From: Vallitaleaceae bacterium
Lineage (GTDB): Bacteria > Bacillota > Clostridia > Lachnospirales > Vallitaleaceae
Reading direction: 5' to 3'
Assembly (NCBI GenBank): GCA_027858555.1
Contig: JAQICP010000495.1
Span: 1 to 7,995, forward strand
DNA length: 7,995 bases
This document shows, piece by piece, positions 1 through 6,059 of the stretch. The translations under genes and the position numbers were made by a program. Numbering within the stretch: position 1 is the stretch's first letter; each line of letters begins with the position of its first letter. The notes below the pieces were generated by a model, which had not been told where the DNA came from, made no database searches, and was given only the letters and a program-made list of their open reading frames with translations.

Positions 1-198
1 ATCTACTGGATGGTAGTTGGTACGTAGTGTGTTTAACAAAAGTTTTAACAGCTATGGACTCGTATTTACTTTCTGTTTACAATTAGTATTGGCGCTGTGT
101 CCTATGATGAAGGTGAGGCTGTAAATGAGCTCATTAAAAGATTAGATAAGAATATGTATATAGCAAAAGAAAGTGGCCGTAATCAGGTCATTGGATAG
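1..198 (+). pseudogene. 3' remnant of a GGDEF (diguanylate cyclase) gene
   Basis: The last part, in the frame ending at the TAG at 196-198, reads TISIGAVSYDEGEAVNELIK followed by RLDKNMYIAKESGRNQVIG. This is the typical end of a GGDEF domain (SIG strand, then the D-K-x-M-Y-x-A-K-x-x-G-R-N motif). The reading frame is broken. Upstream the matching residues (NKSFNSYGLVFT) lie in another frame, and TTTAC occurs at 65-69 and again at 76-80. Removing the 11 bp 65-75 joins the two parts into SYGLVFTISIGAVSY, exactly as expected for the family. A further in-frame TAG at 14-16 and the lack of any start codon show that this is a dead gene and not a short real one. The GGDEF active-site loop itself lies off the window or is lost. 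Family membership of the tail is quite sure; whether the 5' part survives outside the window cannot be seen. Confidence 0.75.
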
Positions 199-265
199 TT
201 GATTCATCGTAAGGATCATATAGGGGTTTGCATAAGTAACAATAAGCTTAATTAGTGATTATATA

Positions 266-293
266 TTGACAAACGCTGAGTTTATGGTATGAT
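266..293 (+). promoter_or_regulatory. Promoter of the tRNA operon
   Basis: A perfect -35 box TTGACA (266-271) is followed after 16 bp by TATGAT (288-293), one base from the -10 consensus. Transcription would start near 300, about 10 bases before tRNA-Tyr. No other gene lies between 199 and 309, so this promoter most likely drives the four tRNA genes downstream. Confidence 0.85.
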
Positions 294-309
294 GTTACTT
301 GGCGCTTTT

Positions 310-391
310 GGAGGGGTTCCCGAGCGGCCAAAGGGGGCAGACTGTAAATCTGTTGTCTACGACTTCGAAGGTTCGAATCCTTCTCCCTCCA
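310..391 (+). tRNA. tRNA-Tyr (anticodon GUA)
   Basis: An 82-base cloverleaf with a long variable arm (class II). The acceptor stem GGAGGGG pairs with TCCCTCC, the anticodon loop CTGTAAA carries GTA, and the T-arm contains GGTTCGAATCC. The discriminator is A. The next bases are TTG, so the 3' CCA is not encoded and must be added after transcription. It is the first gene of the operon. Confidence 0.97.
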
Positions 392-412
392 TTGTTTCAC
401 AATAGTCACGCT

Positions 413-496
413 GCCCGAGTGGCGGAACTGGCAGACGCACAGGACTTAAAATCCTGCGGTCGAAAGACTGTACCGGTTCGATTCCGGTCTCGGGCA
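413..496 (+). tRNA. tRNA-Leu (anticodon UAA)
   Basis: An 84-base class II tRNA. The acceptor stem GCCCGAG pairs with CTCGGGC, the anticodon loop is CTTAAAA (anticodon TAA), there is a long variable arm, and the T-arm is CCGGTTCGATTCCGG. The discriminator is A, followed by TTG, so CCA is not encoded. It lies 21 bp after tRNA-Tyr and is surely co-transcribed with it. Confidence 0.97.
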
Positions 497-597
497 TTGA
501 CTTAGATAATGAAGATAATAGGTCTCGTAGCAAAGTAGTATGCAAGTACAGGCGTGCAATACATCACGCCCTAGAGGCTCGCAGTAGTTAGACTAGT

Positions 598-638
598 GAC
601 AACTACACGCTCGAGTTTTTGCACAGGTGCAAAAACTT
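598..638 (+). repeat. Spacer hairpin module, copy 1 (before tRNA-Phe)
   Basis: The arms AGTTTTTGCAC (614-624) and GTGCAAAAACT (627-637) form a perfect 11-bp inverted repeat around AG, ending one base before tRNA-Phe. The module, including about 16 bases upstream of the stem, is repeated at 759-800 directly before tRNA-Gly. The rest of the 142-bp spacer (497-638) has one more small stem, GGCGTG 551-556 with CACGCC 565-570, and no coding signal. The module probably acts in the RNA, for example as a processing or spacer element, but its role is unknown to me. Confidence 0.75.
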
Positions 639-711
639 GCCCAGATAGCTCAGATGGTAGAGCAGAGGACTGAAAATCCTCGTGTCCGTGGTTCGATTCC
701 GCGTCTGGGCA
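639..711 (+). tRNA. tRNA-Phe (anticodon GAA)
   Basis: A 73-base cloverleaf. The acceptor stem GCCCAGA pairs with TCTGGGC, the anticodon loop CTGAAAA carries GAA, and the T-arm includes GGTTCGATTCC. The discriminator is A, followed by TTG, so there is no encoded CCA. It begins directly after the spacer hairpin. Confidence 0.97.
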
Positions 712-800
712 TTGTAACAATTACAAAATAGTGAGATTCCTCACAACTGTTGCACTTATGCAACAGAACGTTCGAATTTTTGCACAAGTGACAAAAATCT
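712..800 (+). repeat. Spacer with three hairpins, including module copy 2 (before tRNA-Gly)
   Basis: Three hairpins follow one another in this 89-bp spacer. The first is GTGAG (731-735) with CTCAC (740-744). The second is CTGTTGCA (747-754) with TGCAACAG (759-766) around a CTTA loop. The third is ATTTTTGCAC (776-785) with GTGACAAAAAT (788-798), which has one bulged A. The last is the second copy of the module at 598-638: the flank ACGTTCGA matches ACGCTCGA there, and TTTTTGCACA is identical in both. No ORF or promoter is seen. Confidence 0.7.
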
Positions 801-872
801 GCGTGAATGGCTCAGTGGTAGAGCATCGCCTTGCCAAGGCGAGGGTCGCGGGTTCGAATCCCGTTTCGCGCT
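801..872 (+). tRNA. tRNA-Gly (anticodon GCC)
   Basis: A 72-base cloverleaf. The acceptor stem GCGTGAA pairs with TTCGCGC (one G-U), the anticodon loop is TTGCCAA (anticodon GCC), and the T-arm is CGGGTTCGAATCCCG. The discriminator is T, followed by TTAAG, so CCA is not encoded. It is the last gene of the operon; the terminator stem begins 5 bases after its end. Confidence 0.97.
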
Positions 873-877
873 TTAAG

Positions 878-919
878 AAAAGCAGTCTAATCTTTAACAC
901 AAAGATTTGACTGCTTTTT
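878..919. terminator. Bidirectional Rho-independent terminator (tRNA operon / AraC gene)
   Basis: The arms AAAAGCAGTC (878-887) and GACTGCTTTT (909-918) form the outer stem, and an inner stem TCTTT/AAAGA closes around AACAC. On the plus strand the stem runs into TTTTT, which ends the tRNA operon. On the minus strand the stem is followed by TTTTCTT, so it can also stop transcription from the AraC gene, whose stop codon lies about 80 bp away. Confidence 0.85.
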
Positions 920-1000
920 GTTATACAATCTAATGAGCGTTTTCATGCTACTTAGTGGCTGATAGTTATAGTGATACGCATTTTGATTGATAGATGCAGA

Positions 1001-1816
1001 CTATTTCACCATACGATTTCTCGTCCTATAACTGGTCGGCGATTCACCTACCCATTGGTGAAAAACTCTTGTAAAGTAAAGGGCATCTTGATATTGTAGG
1101 TCACTAGCGATTTCCTTGATACTTTTGTTGGTTGAGATGAGAAGCATTTGAGCTTGTTCAATTATTTGCTGTTGTATATAGCTTTTTAAAGACATGCCAG
1201 TTGCTGATTTGTACAATTTTGAAAGCATGGACTGACTCATTTTCATTTGGGCGGCCAAATCACAGGTTCGTGTTTTTGCAGAAACACCACGCTTTAGTAT
1301 CTGATAAAGGGATATAAGTTCTGGTGTCCTATTGTCATTCATATCATCAAATAAATCCAGATCCAGGTTTCCGATAAATTGATAGATTAACCATAAGATA
1401 TGTCCCTTAACGGTCCAATAGTCTTTAATGTTCTCGCTTTCAAGCATCTGAATGAACGGTTCATAAGTCTGAACCAAGATAGGTCTAGTAAGTACTTCGT
1501 GAATTTTATCAAATAAGTTGGTATGCATCCATTGTTTACAAGAAAAATGCACGTATAATTTTTTCATATGGTTTGGTGTATAACAAGAAAAATTCATATT
1601 GGAAGGTATAATGTAGGCATTTCCTTGTTTAAGATGAATTGTTTCTTTATCGATTAGTATAATCGCTTCTCCTTCAAGGATGATATATAGCCGGGAATAT
1701 GGTGCCCTTAGATCCTTATAATGCCAGTCACTCCCGCAAGATAATCCATATTCTATCAACTGAATATCCAACATATTACTTATTCTTTCAACCGATTCAA
1801 ATATCGTTACAGCCAT
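1001..1816 (-). CDS. AraC-family transcriptional regulator with N-terminal cupin domain
   Basis: A 271-residue DNA-binding regulator, probably sugar-responsive. The N-terminal half is a cupin-like effector domain, with YIILEGEAIILIDKE at about 44-58 and LKQGNAYIIPSN at about 62-73. The C-terminal 100 residues are a double helix-turn-helix of AraC/XylS type. Its first helix pair is near TCDLAAQMKMSQSMLSKLYK (184-203), and the second is near KSIKEIASDL (231-240) with the family signature DALYFTRVFHQWVGESPTSY (244-263). I chose the ATG at 1816 over an upstream ATG at 1834 because AAGGAG (complement of 1825-1830) sits 8 bases before it, and the earlier start would leave that site inside the gene. 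It is divergent from the glycosidase at 1980 with 163 bp between, the usual arrangement for a local activator. The effector is not shown by the sequence; a sugar released by the glycosidase is an inference. Confidence 0.93.
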   Translation of the reverse strand: MAVTIFESVERISNMLDIQLIEYGLSCGSDWHYKDLRAPYSRLYIILEGEAIILIDKETIHLKQGNAYIIPSNMNFSCYTPNHMKKLYVHFSCKQWMHTNLFDKIHEVLTRPILVQTYEPFIQMLESENIKDYWTVKGHILWLIYQFIGNLDLDLFDDMNDNRTPELISLYQILKRGVSAKTRTCDLAAQMKMSQSMLSKLYKSATGMSLKSYIQQQIIEQAQMLLISTNKSIKEIASDLQYQDALYFTRVFHQWVGESPTSYRTRNRMVK

Positions 1817-1855
1817 GATTATGACTCCTTTCATTAACTGTCAAAAACATTTCTA

Positions 1856-1876
1856 TGGTAACGATATCATAACGTT
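1856..1876. promoter_or_regulatory. Candidate cre (CcpA) site overlapping a 17-bp palindrome
   Basis: TGGTAACGATATCA (1856-1869) fits the catabolite-responsive element consensus TGWNANCGNTNWCA at 13 of 14 positions; only the W at position 3 differs. It overlaps an imperfect palindrome at 1860-1876, AACGATATCATAACGTT, with 7 of 8 base pairs matched around a central C. It lies about 110 bp before the glycosidase start and about 40 bp before the AraC gene start, so it could serve either promoter. The palindrome could equally be a site for another regulator. I see no strong sigma-A promoter for either gene in 1817-1979, which fits dependence on an activator. Confidence 0.5.
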
Positions 1877-1979
1877 TCAAATTAATCCATACTCTAGATG
1901 GTTTTCTTCATGTTATTTTTCTGCTTCATGAGATAAGATAAAGGTATGTCCATTACTATTTAATTGAAGGAGATTGTTT

Positions 1980-3983
1980 ATGAAACCACTTAGATTTAGA
2001 CAAATACATCTCGATTTTCATACTTCTGAAAAGATTGAAAACATTGGTAAGGATTTCGATAAAGGTCAATTCCAAGACATGTTGCGTGGGGGGCACATCG
2101 ATTCCATCACCGTTTTCTCAAAGTGTCACCATGGATGGGCGTATCATCCGACCAAGGCCAATCAGATGCATCCCCACCTAGAATTTGATCTATTGGGTAG
2201 TATGATAGAAGCAGCTCATGAAATAGGCGTCAATACCCCTATCTATATTTCAGCAGGTCTTGATGAGAAGGTAACACGAAGTCATCCCGAATGGCTTTAT
2301 AGAAAGAAAGACGAAAGTACTTCTTGGGCTTCGGATTTCAATAACCCAGGCTTTCACTTACTCTGCTTTAACTCACCATATTTGGAGGTTCTATTAAGTC
2401 AGATTGAAGAAGTGGTCACAGCTTATGATGGGGATGGCATCTTTCTAGATATCGTCAGTCCAAAACCATGCTACTGTCAAAACTGTGTTCAAACCCTGCT
2501 CTTTGAAGGCAAGGACCCTTACAATGAGGAAAATGCCATAGAGCTGGGCGAGCGTGTGTATGCCAATTATACCAAACGTGTACGGGAGACCATTGATGTT
2601 CATAAACCAGGCCTACCTGTTTTTCATAATGCGGGACATATTACTAAAGGTCGTCATGATTTAATCCATATGAACACCCATCTTGAACTTGAATCATTGC
2701 CAACAGGTGGCTGGGGCTATGATCATTTCCCATTATCAGCTCGCTATGCTCAAACACTAGGTATGGATTTCCTTGGCATGACTGGTAAATTTCATACAAG
2801 CTGGGGTGAGTTTGGGGGCTTCAAGCATCCCAATGCCCTCAAATATGAAACTTCCCTTTCCATAGCCAACGGTTCTAAGTGTTCAATTGGAGATCAATTA
2901 CATCCTTCAGGATTCATGGACCCTTTAACCTACGATATTATTGGAGAAGCTTATAGGGAAATCGAAGTCAAGGAACCGTGGATATCCCATGTTGTCAGTG
3001 TGGCTGATATTGGTCTGTTGTCTTTTGAATCCGTTAATCCAGTTAGTTTAACCAACCAAAATAGTGATTTCCCAATGGATATCGGTGCTAACCGCATGTT
3101 GCTTCAATCCCATATGCTGTATGACATATTAGATATAGAAGCAGACTTTGATAAGTACAAAGTGCTGATACTCCCTGATACAGTGCGTTTGAACAATACA
3201 CTCAGAAAAAAAATTCAAGATTTTCTAAGTGGCGGGGGCAAAGTGCTGGCAACAGGCGAATCCGGATTAGATGTAACTCAGAATGAATTTGTTCTGGATT
3301 TGGGTGTTAAGTGGGAAAGTAAATGTCTAAGTACACCTAATTATTTTAGACCGAACATGACATTACCTACATTCAATGGATCTTCCTTTGTTTTCTATAG
3401 CGATGCAGAAAAAGTTTCACTGACAAACGGATTATCTGAGGGACGTATGGAACAGTCTTATTTCAATCGGAGCACTTTTCATTTCTGCTCTCACCAGCAT
3501 GCTCCAAATTCTGGTGTTGATGACGGGCCTGGGTTTGTTGTGACCAGCAATAGTATCTATATACCATGGAAGATTTTCTCCGATTTTGCAAATATGGGCA
3601 GTCTTCCACAACGGGAGATCCTTAATTATGCCTTAGATGTACTGCTTAATAATCAAAAAACACTTACTACCAATCTACCTTCTCAAGGTATTGTGACCAT
3701 GATGTCTCAGCCTGAAAAATACAGAGATGTCATTCATGTGCTGTATGCTTCTCCTGTGCTTCGTGGTCATAGTGAGTATACTGGAAAAAACATTGAAGTT
3801 ATTGAAGACTTGATTCCTATTTCTAATACAATGCTTTTGGTAAAAACTAATCGTTCTGTGAAAAGCATCTATCTTGCGCCTCAAATGACGCCATTATCAT
3901 ATATAGTTGAGGACGGTCTTCTTGAGGTGGTAATTGATGAATTCACATGTCATCAGATGGTGGTAATTGAATATCATAACTAA
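1980..3983 (+). CDS. GHL6/GH151-like glycoside hydrolase, probable alpha-L-fucosidase
   Basis: A 667-residue cytoplasmic enzyme (no signal peptide) with the layout of the hypothetical glycosyl hydrolase 6 / GH151 type. An N-terminal (beta/alpha)8 barrel spans about 1-340, followed by a beta-galactosidase-trimerization-like flavodoxin fold at about 370-435 (DKYKVLILPD, FLSGGGKVLATGE) and C-terminal beta domains. Family signatures visible are RQIHLDFHTS (7-16), CHHGW (49-53), DGIFLDI (152-158), ESLPTGGWGYDHFP (238-251) and FHTSWGEFGGFKHPNAL (271-287). Asp157, at the end of a barrel strand, is a candidate catalytic residue by inference only. A cysteine cluster CYCQNC (164-169) follows it. The ATG at 1980 is chosen because GAAGGAG (1966-1972) lies 7 bases before it; the TTG at 1974 is too close to that site. 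The divergent AraC gene suggests inducible expression. The GH family is quite sure; fucose specificity is inferred from characterised GH151 members and is less so. Confidence 0.85.
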   Translation: MKPLRFRQIHLDFHTSEKIENIGKDFDKGQFQDMLRGGHIDSITVFSKCHHGWAYHPTKANQMHPHLEFDLLGSMIEAAHEIGVNTPIYISAGLDEKVTRSHPEWLYRKKDESTSWASDFNNPGFHLLCFNSPYLEVLLSQIEEVVTAYDGDGIFLDIVSPKPCYCQNCVQTLLFEGKDPYNEENAIELGERVYANYTKRVRETIDVHKPGLPVFHNAGHITKGRHDLIHMNTHLELESLPTGGWGYDHFPLSARYAQTLGMDFLGMTGKFHTSWGEFGGFKHPNALKYETSLSIANGSKCSIGDQLHPSGFMDPLTYDIIGEAYREIEVKEPWISHVVSVADIGLLSFESVNPVSLTNQNSDFPMDIGANRMLLQSHMLYDILDIEADFDKYKVLILPDTVRLNNTLRKKIQDFLSGGGKVLATGESGLDVTQNEFVLDLGVKWESKCLSTPNYFRPNMTLPTFNGSSFVFYSDAEKVSLTNGLSEGRMEQSYFNRSTFHFCSHQHAPNSGVDDGPGFVVTSNSIYIPWKIFSDFANMGSLPQREILNYALDVLLNNQKTLTTNLPSQGIVTMMSQPEKYRDVIHVLYASPVLRGHSEYTGKNIEVIEDLIPISNTMLLVKTNRSVKSIYLAPQMTPLSYIVEDGLLEVVIDEFTCHQMVVIEYHN

Positions 3984-3996
3984 GGGATGAAGTATA

Positions 3997-4026
3997 TTGA
4001 CATGAACGACTCTGAAAATATATGAA
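3997..4026 (+). promoter_or_regulatory. Promoter remnant in front of the decayed tRNA-Gln
   Basis: TATATTGACA, including a perfect -35 TTGACA (3997-4002), is shared letter for letter with the promoter of the tRNA operon at 262-271. After 18 bp comes TATGAA (4021-4026), a 4/6 match to the -10 box. Transcription would start about 5-8 bases before the tRNA-Gln remnant, the spacing usual for a tRNA promoter. Confidence 0.5.
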
Positions 4027-4038
4027 ATGGATTAATTC

Positions 4039-4109
4039 TAATAATTCCCCAAGGGGTAAGGCATAGGACTTTGATGCCTGCAGTGTCTGGTTCGAATCCA
4101 GCTACCCAA
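4039..4109 (+). pseudogene. Decayed tRNA-Gln (anticodon UUG)
   Basis: The D-arm (CCCAAGGGGTAAGGCA, 4048-4063), the anticodon loop CTTTGAT with TTG, and the T-arm with GGTTCGAATCCAGCTACCCA (4089-4108) follow bacterial tRNA-Gln closely. The gene cannot fold properly. The 5' acceptor strand reads TAATAAT (4039-4045) where about TGGGGTA is expected, and the 3' strand seems to have lost one C, reading TACCCAA. The anticodon stem has an A-G mismatch at the loop and the T-stem a T-C mismatch. I therefore call it a pseudogene. A tRNA finder that tolerates poor acceptor stems might still report it as a low-scoring tRNA. Confidence 0.7.
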
Positions 4110-4110
4110 T

Positions 4111-4161
4111 AAAAAAAAGACCCATAGGTTGGCACTTCATAAAGTGTCTATCTATGGGTCT
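4111..4161 (-). terminator. Rho-independent terminator of typA
   Basis: The arms AGACCCATAG (4118-4127) and CTATGGGTCT (4152-4161) form a 10-bp perfect stem, with an inner stem GGCACTT/AAGTGTC. Read on the minus strand the stem is followed by eight T's (complement of 4111-4118), a classical terminator 32 bases after the typA stop. On the plus strand the following bases CATATATAAT are a poor U-tract, so it may only weakly stop transcription from the glycosidase side. Confidence 0.88.
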
Positions 4162-4193
4162 CATATATAATCACGACTTGATAACTGTTTGAG

Positions 4194-5996
4194 CTATTTT
4201 TTAGCAGCTCTTAGTCTTTCTGTTTCTCTAAGTATTTTCTTCCTCATTCTAATAGAATCAGGTGTTACTTCAACAAGCTCGTCATCACCAATAAATTCAA
4301 GAGCTTCTTCTAATGATAAGATCTTTGGTGGTGGAATCTTGACACCGTCATCGGTGCCTGAAGCACGAACATTGGTCTGTTTTTTATTCCTTGTAGCATT
4401 AACAGACAAATCCTCTTTTCGGTTATGTATACCGATAATCATACCTTCATATACTGAAGTACCAGTTGGAATCATCATAGTACCTCTTGGTAAGATATTA
4501 TTGACGGCATAAGGCATTGCAATACCTTCATCACCAGATACAATAGCACCGTTATTACGACCGGGTATTTCGCCTTTATAACGTTCATAGCCCTGTAAGC
4601 TTCGAATGATGGTTGCTTCTCCTCTTGAATTGTTAATCATCTCTGTTCTAAAACCAAGAAGTCCTCTAGTTGGTACGATATATTCAAGGGTTGTGTAACC
4701 ATTTTCAGCTGCCATATGTTCCATGGTACCTTTTCTAACATTTAAACTTGTCATTGCAGCGCCTACATATTCATCAGGCAAATCAATTGTAACCCGTTCA
4801 ACTGGCTCCATTTTATGACCGTTTTCTTCATCCATGATCACTTCTGGTTTAGATACAGCAAGCTCAAAACCTTCACGTCTCATGTTCTCAATAAGAATAG
4901 AGATGTGTAACTCGCCGCGACCAGATACTTTAAAGCCATCAATACCACCTAATGACTCTATTTTAAGACCCACATTAACTTCAAGTTCTCTTTCAAGTCG
5001 ATCTTTGATATGTCTTGTTGTTACGTACTTGCCAACTTTACCAGCAAATGGTGAGTTGTTAACTAAAAAGTTCATAGAAAGTGTTGGATTATCAATAGAA
5101 ATCATTGGTAATGCATCAATCTTTCCTAAATTACATATGGTCTCACCTATAGAAATATCAGGTATACCTGCGACAACACATATATCACCACTGGTTAATT
5201 CTGTTTTAGTCACTTGTTTTAAGCCTTCATAGGCATAAAGCTTAGTGACTTTTCCTTGTCCAATACTGCCATCACGTTTTGATATAGATACTGTCTCGCC
5301 ACTTTTAATCTTACCTTTATAGATACGACCAATACCAAGTCTACCAACATAATCATCGTAACCAAGTGTTGATATCTGTAATTGTAATGGTTCATCATCT
5401 TTCTTCTCATAAGGTGGTACATGCTTAATCAAAGTTTCGAATAAAGGTGTTAAATCAGTCGAATCATCATCTATCTCATACTTTGCGATACCATCTCTAG
5501 CAGCACCATATAGTATTGGAAAATCAAGTTGCTCATCAGTCGCATCTAAATCTACAAATAAATCAAAAGTTAAGTCTACAACCTCTTCAGCACGTTGATC
5601 TTTTTTATCAATCTTATTGATGAATAGAATTGGTTTTAAACCAATCTCTAGTGATTTTTGAAGAACAAATCTAGTCTGTGGCATAGGACCTTCTGCTGAA
5701 TCTACTAGAAGAATAACCGAATCCACTGTTTTGATAATACGCTCTACTTCAGATGAAAAGTCAGAGTGACCTGGAGTATCTACTATATTAATCTTATAAT
5801 CTTGGTAATTGATAGACAGGTTTTTAGAGTATATGGTAATACCACGCTCACGTTCTAAGTCATTACTATCCATTACACAATCGATTATTGCTTCGTTGTC
5901 TCTGAAAACGCCACTTTGTGCTAAGAACGCATCAACTAAAGTTGATTTACCTGCATCTACATGGGCGATTACAGCAATGTTAATCATTTTATCCAT
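4194..5996 (-). CDS. typA: Ribosome-associated translational GTPase TypA/BipA
   Basis: A 600-residue member of the EF-G-like GTPases that binds the 70S ribosome and aids 50S assembly and growth under stress or cold. The G-domain motifs are AHVDAGKST (11-19, P-loop), RGIT (51-54), DTPGH (73-77), NKID (127-130) and a G5-like GAA (164-166). A beta-barrel domain II follows (PLQLQISTLGYDDYVGRLGI), then EF-G-like domains III and V (EPVERVTIDLPDEYVGAAM) and the TypA-specific C-terminal domain with TRGLLGFRTEMINNSRGEA and a basic tail. Full length for the family. The start is not fully certain: the ATG at 5996 has GAAG 6 bases before it and gives the usual short N-terminus, while the ATG at 6008 adds four residues and has no clear binding site. 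The P-loop has Ala where TypA most often has His (HVDHGKTT), and the G5 motif lacks its usual Ser; both are noted as variants, not as signs of inactivity. Confidence 0.97.
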   Translation of the reverse strand: MDKMINIAVIAHVDAGKSTLVDAFLAQSGVFRDNEAIIDCVMDSNDLERERGITIYSKNLSINYQDYKINIVDTPGHSDFSSEVERIIKTVDSVILLVDSAEGPMPQTRFVLQKSLEIGLKPILFINKIDKKDQRAEEVVDLTFDLFVDLDATDEQLDFPILYGAARDGIAKYEIDDDSTDLTPLFETLIKHVPPYEKKDDEPLQLQISTLGYDDYVGRLGIGRIYKGKIKSGETVSISKRDGSIGQGKVTKLYAYEGLKQVTKTELTSGDICVVAGIPDISIGETICNLGKIDALPMISIDNPTLSMNFLVNNSPFAGKVGKYVTTRHIKDRLERELEVNVGLKIESLGGIDGFKVSGRGELHISILIENMRREGFELAVSKPEVIMDEENGHKMEPVERVTIDLPDEYVGAAMTSLNVRKGTMEHMAAENGYTTLEYIVPTRGLLGFRTEMINNSRGEATIIRSLQGYERYKGEIPGRNNGAIVSGDEGIAMPYAVNNILPRGTMMIPTGTSVYEGMIIGIHNRKEDLSVNATRNKKQTNVRASGTDDGVKIPPPKILSLEEALEFIGDDELVEVTPDSIRMRKKILRETERLRAAKK

Positions 5997-6059
5997 AAAA
6001 TACTTCATTCTTAATACTTGTTATTAAAATCAGTGTTAAGTGTACATTTAATATGAAGA

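Noticed and set aside
299..545. Overlapping short open frames on both strands (68 and 62 codons)
   Set aside because: They lie across tRNA-Tyr and tRNA-Leu; the sequence is fully explained by the tRNA folds and no ribosome binding site is present.
371..4098. The 11-bp sequence GGTTCGAATCC shared by tRNA-Tyr, tRNA-Gly and the tRNA-Gln remnant as possible att repeats
   Set aside because: This is the common T-arm of tRNA genes and does not extend into flanking bases, so it gives no evidence for integration.
4189..5422. Open frames inside typA on either strand (107, 132 and 67 codons)
   Set aside because: They are shadows of typA, with low-complexity products and no start signals. The typA frame has every expected motif.
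6011..6039. A TTAACA-N17-TATTAA promoter-like match for typA on the minus strand
   Set aside because: It would start transcription inside or just before the start codon, leaving no room for a ribosome binding site. Such matches are frequent in AT-rich DNA.
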